From Deinococcus sp. (lineage in GTDB: Bacteria; Deinococcota; Deinococci; Deinococcales; Deinococcaceae), in NCBI RefSeq assembly GCF_025362455.1, contig NZ_JANYGJ010000032.1:1-40398 (forward strand): a DNA stretch of 40,398 bases, given 5' to 3'. The translations under genes were made by a program, and so were the position numbers. A model generated the notes under the pieces. It was not told the origin of the DNA, searched no databases, and worked only from the letters and a program-made list of their open reading frames with translations. This document shows positions 39,537-40,398 of the stretch, piece by piece; positions within the stretch are counted from its first letter, which is position 1; each line of letters opens with the position of its first letter.

Positions 39537-40208
39537 ATGCGAAACTGGATGCTGCAAGCGCCGATGAACGAGCAGTCGCAGGCTGCCGGGCAGGTATTCG
39601 CTGCCGTCTGGGCCGCCCGGAACTTGAGTCTGCTGCCGCATGAGACGCCGCGCTGGCAGTTCTTGCAGTGGCTGACGGGTCAGGGCTATCTGCTGCACGG
39701 CTCCGAGCAGCCCGGCATCACCAGGTTCGAGCCGCGCACCCCGTTTGATCTCAGCCCCGACGAGTTCAGCAAGCGCACCGGCGTCTTCGCCGCCTCGGAC
39801 GCGCTGTGGGCCATGATGTACGCGCTCGGAGACCGGGCCAGGGTGGCGCGAATCCTGAACATGGCCTTGCAGGTCGCTCAGGGCACGGACTGGTCGGCCC
39901 CGCGCTATTTCCTGTCGTTCGCGCCCCGCCATGCCGGGGTGACAGACGGGCGCAGCCTGCTCTCACCCGGACTGGTCTACGTGCTGCCCGCTGATGGCTT
40001 CGAGCGGATGCCGCCCTACGACTGGCCGGGCCTGGGCCGGGTGCTGGAGCCGCACTGGGTCAGTCCGGAAGCGGTCACGCCGCTGTGGTCGGTGCCGGTA
40101 TCGCCCGCCGACTTTCCCCTGCCTGTGCGCCTGCATGACGCGGCGCGGGTAGACGCGCTGTCGGGCAGCGACCCCTGGGGCTTTCCCTGGTTAGGCGATT
40201 CAGACTAA
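39537..40208 (+). CDS. Conserved hypothetical protein, 223 aa
   Basis: A perfect TATAAT is 6 bases before ATG 39537, a leaderless start; GTG 39534 is an alternative. RNWMLQAPMNEQSQAAGQVF, PHETPRWQFLQWLTGQGYLL and FSKRTGVFAASDALWAMMYA look like a well-conserved family I cannot name. There is no signal peptide or membrane segment. It converges on the M16 peptidase gene and their 3' ends overlap by 9 bases. Confidence 0.82.
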   Translation: MRNWMLQAPMNEQSQAAGQVFAAVWAARNLSLLPHETPRWQFLQWLTGQGYLLHGSEQPGITRFEPRTPFDLSPDEFSKRTGVFAASDALWAMMYALGDRARVARILNMALQVAQGTDWSAPRYFLSFAPRHAGVTDGRSLLSPGLVYVLPADGFERMPPYDWPGLGRVLEPHWVSPEAVTPLWSVPVSPADFPLPVRLHDAARVDALSGSDPWGFPWLGDSD

Positions 40209-40398
40209 CTTGTCTATTGGTCCCAGCGCGGCGATCCTGAGCGTGTTGAAGGGGCGTCTCTCCAGTACGGCCTGCACCATCTGCGGCGTGACGGCGGTGT
40301 AGCGCCCCACGCTCTGATCGGCGCTGACCAGTTCGCCCCGGCTGAGGTAATCCATGCCCAGCGAAAACAGGCGGCCCTGCGGCGTTCCGGCGCGCAGC
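40200..40398 (-). CDS. M16-family zinc peptidase, C-terminal end (partial)
   Basis: 65 codons of a 3' end, continuing beyond the right edge. LFSLGMDYLSRGELVSADQS, then VGRYTAVTPQMVQAVL and PFNTLRIAALGP match the C-terminal part of insulinase-like (M16) peptidases. The catalytic HXXEH part is outside the window. Confidence 0.75.
   Translation of the reverse strand, partial: LRAGTPQGRLFSLGMDYLSRGELVSADQSVGRYTAVTPQMVQAVLERRPFNTLRIAALGPIDKLV

Overview
The window looks like a piece of a Deinococcus (or close Deinococcaceae) chromosome. It is GC-rich. Many host genes have no Shine-Dalgarno sequence but carry a TANNNT-type -10 box about 6 bases before the start codon, the signature of leaderless mRNAs, which are known to be abundant in Deinococcus. 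The host gene set fits: rpsO, murE, mutY, der, uppS, rtcB, mscL, paired deoxynucleoside kinases, DinB-family proteins, a DUF512 radical-SAM protein and a PLP-like/HRDC fusion. Genus assignment is inference from protein character, not a search.

Layout. (1) 1-2741: 5' part of an SNF2/RapA-type helicase gene (minus strand), running off the left edge. (2) 2846-12754: an integrated mobile element of about 9.85 kb in the 3' end of tRNA-Arg(ACG), bounded by a 56-bp direct repeat (attL 2846-2901, attR 12699-12754) with a tyrosine integrase beside attR. (3) 12709-12989: tRNA-Arg, tRNA-Ser(GCT) and tRNA-Ser(TGA), all leftward from one consensus promoter. (4) 13112-40398: host genes in short, often convergent or divergent units. 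They cover peptidoglycan and prenyl metabolism, DNA and RNA repair, translation GTPases and transport, plus a broken DinB gene, a split amino-acid ABC transporter around a two-subunit SMR efflux pair, and the 3' end of an M16 peptidase gene.

The element is the unusual part. A rightward operon of twelve genes (3450-8685) runs almost entirely through 4-base ATGA/GTGA overlaps. It encodes an excisionase-like HTH protein, a Toprim primase, a RepA-like ATPase, a TubC-docking-like protein, a small nuclease-like protein and seven unrecognised small proteins. Four of the last five genes start with the same short module (RLSxLEA-like). A leftward set (10894-9757) and a XRE repressor face each other across an operator-rich switch (10967-11031). 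Upstream of the main operon lie two perfect DnaA boxes and a run of hairpins, a candidate origin. No capsid, terminase, portal or conjugation gene is recognisable, so the element looks like a self-replicating satellite or cryptic integrative element.

Between the two converging gene sets is about 1.07 kb without genes (8686-9756). It holds a CRISPR-like array of seven 28-base type I-E-like repeats with mostly 32-33-base spacers, and no cas gene in the window. Six of the seven spacers contain an inverted repeat; one is a perfect 15-bp palindrome filling 31 of 33 bases. The tract continues on both sides as a series of further hairpins, ending in a 20-bp stem. Ordinary CRISPR spacers are not palindromic, so this is either a very odd mini-array or a different kind of structured array that looks like CRISPR. 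It is the best candidate in the window for something undescribed.
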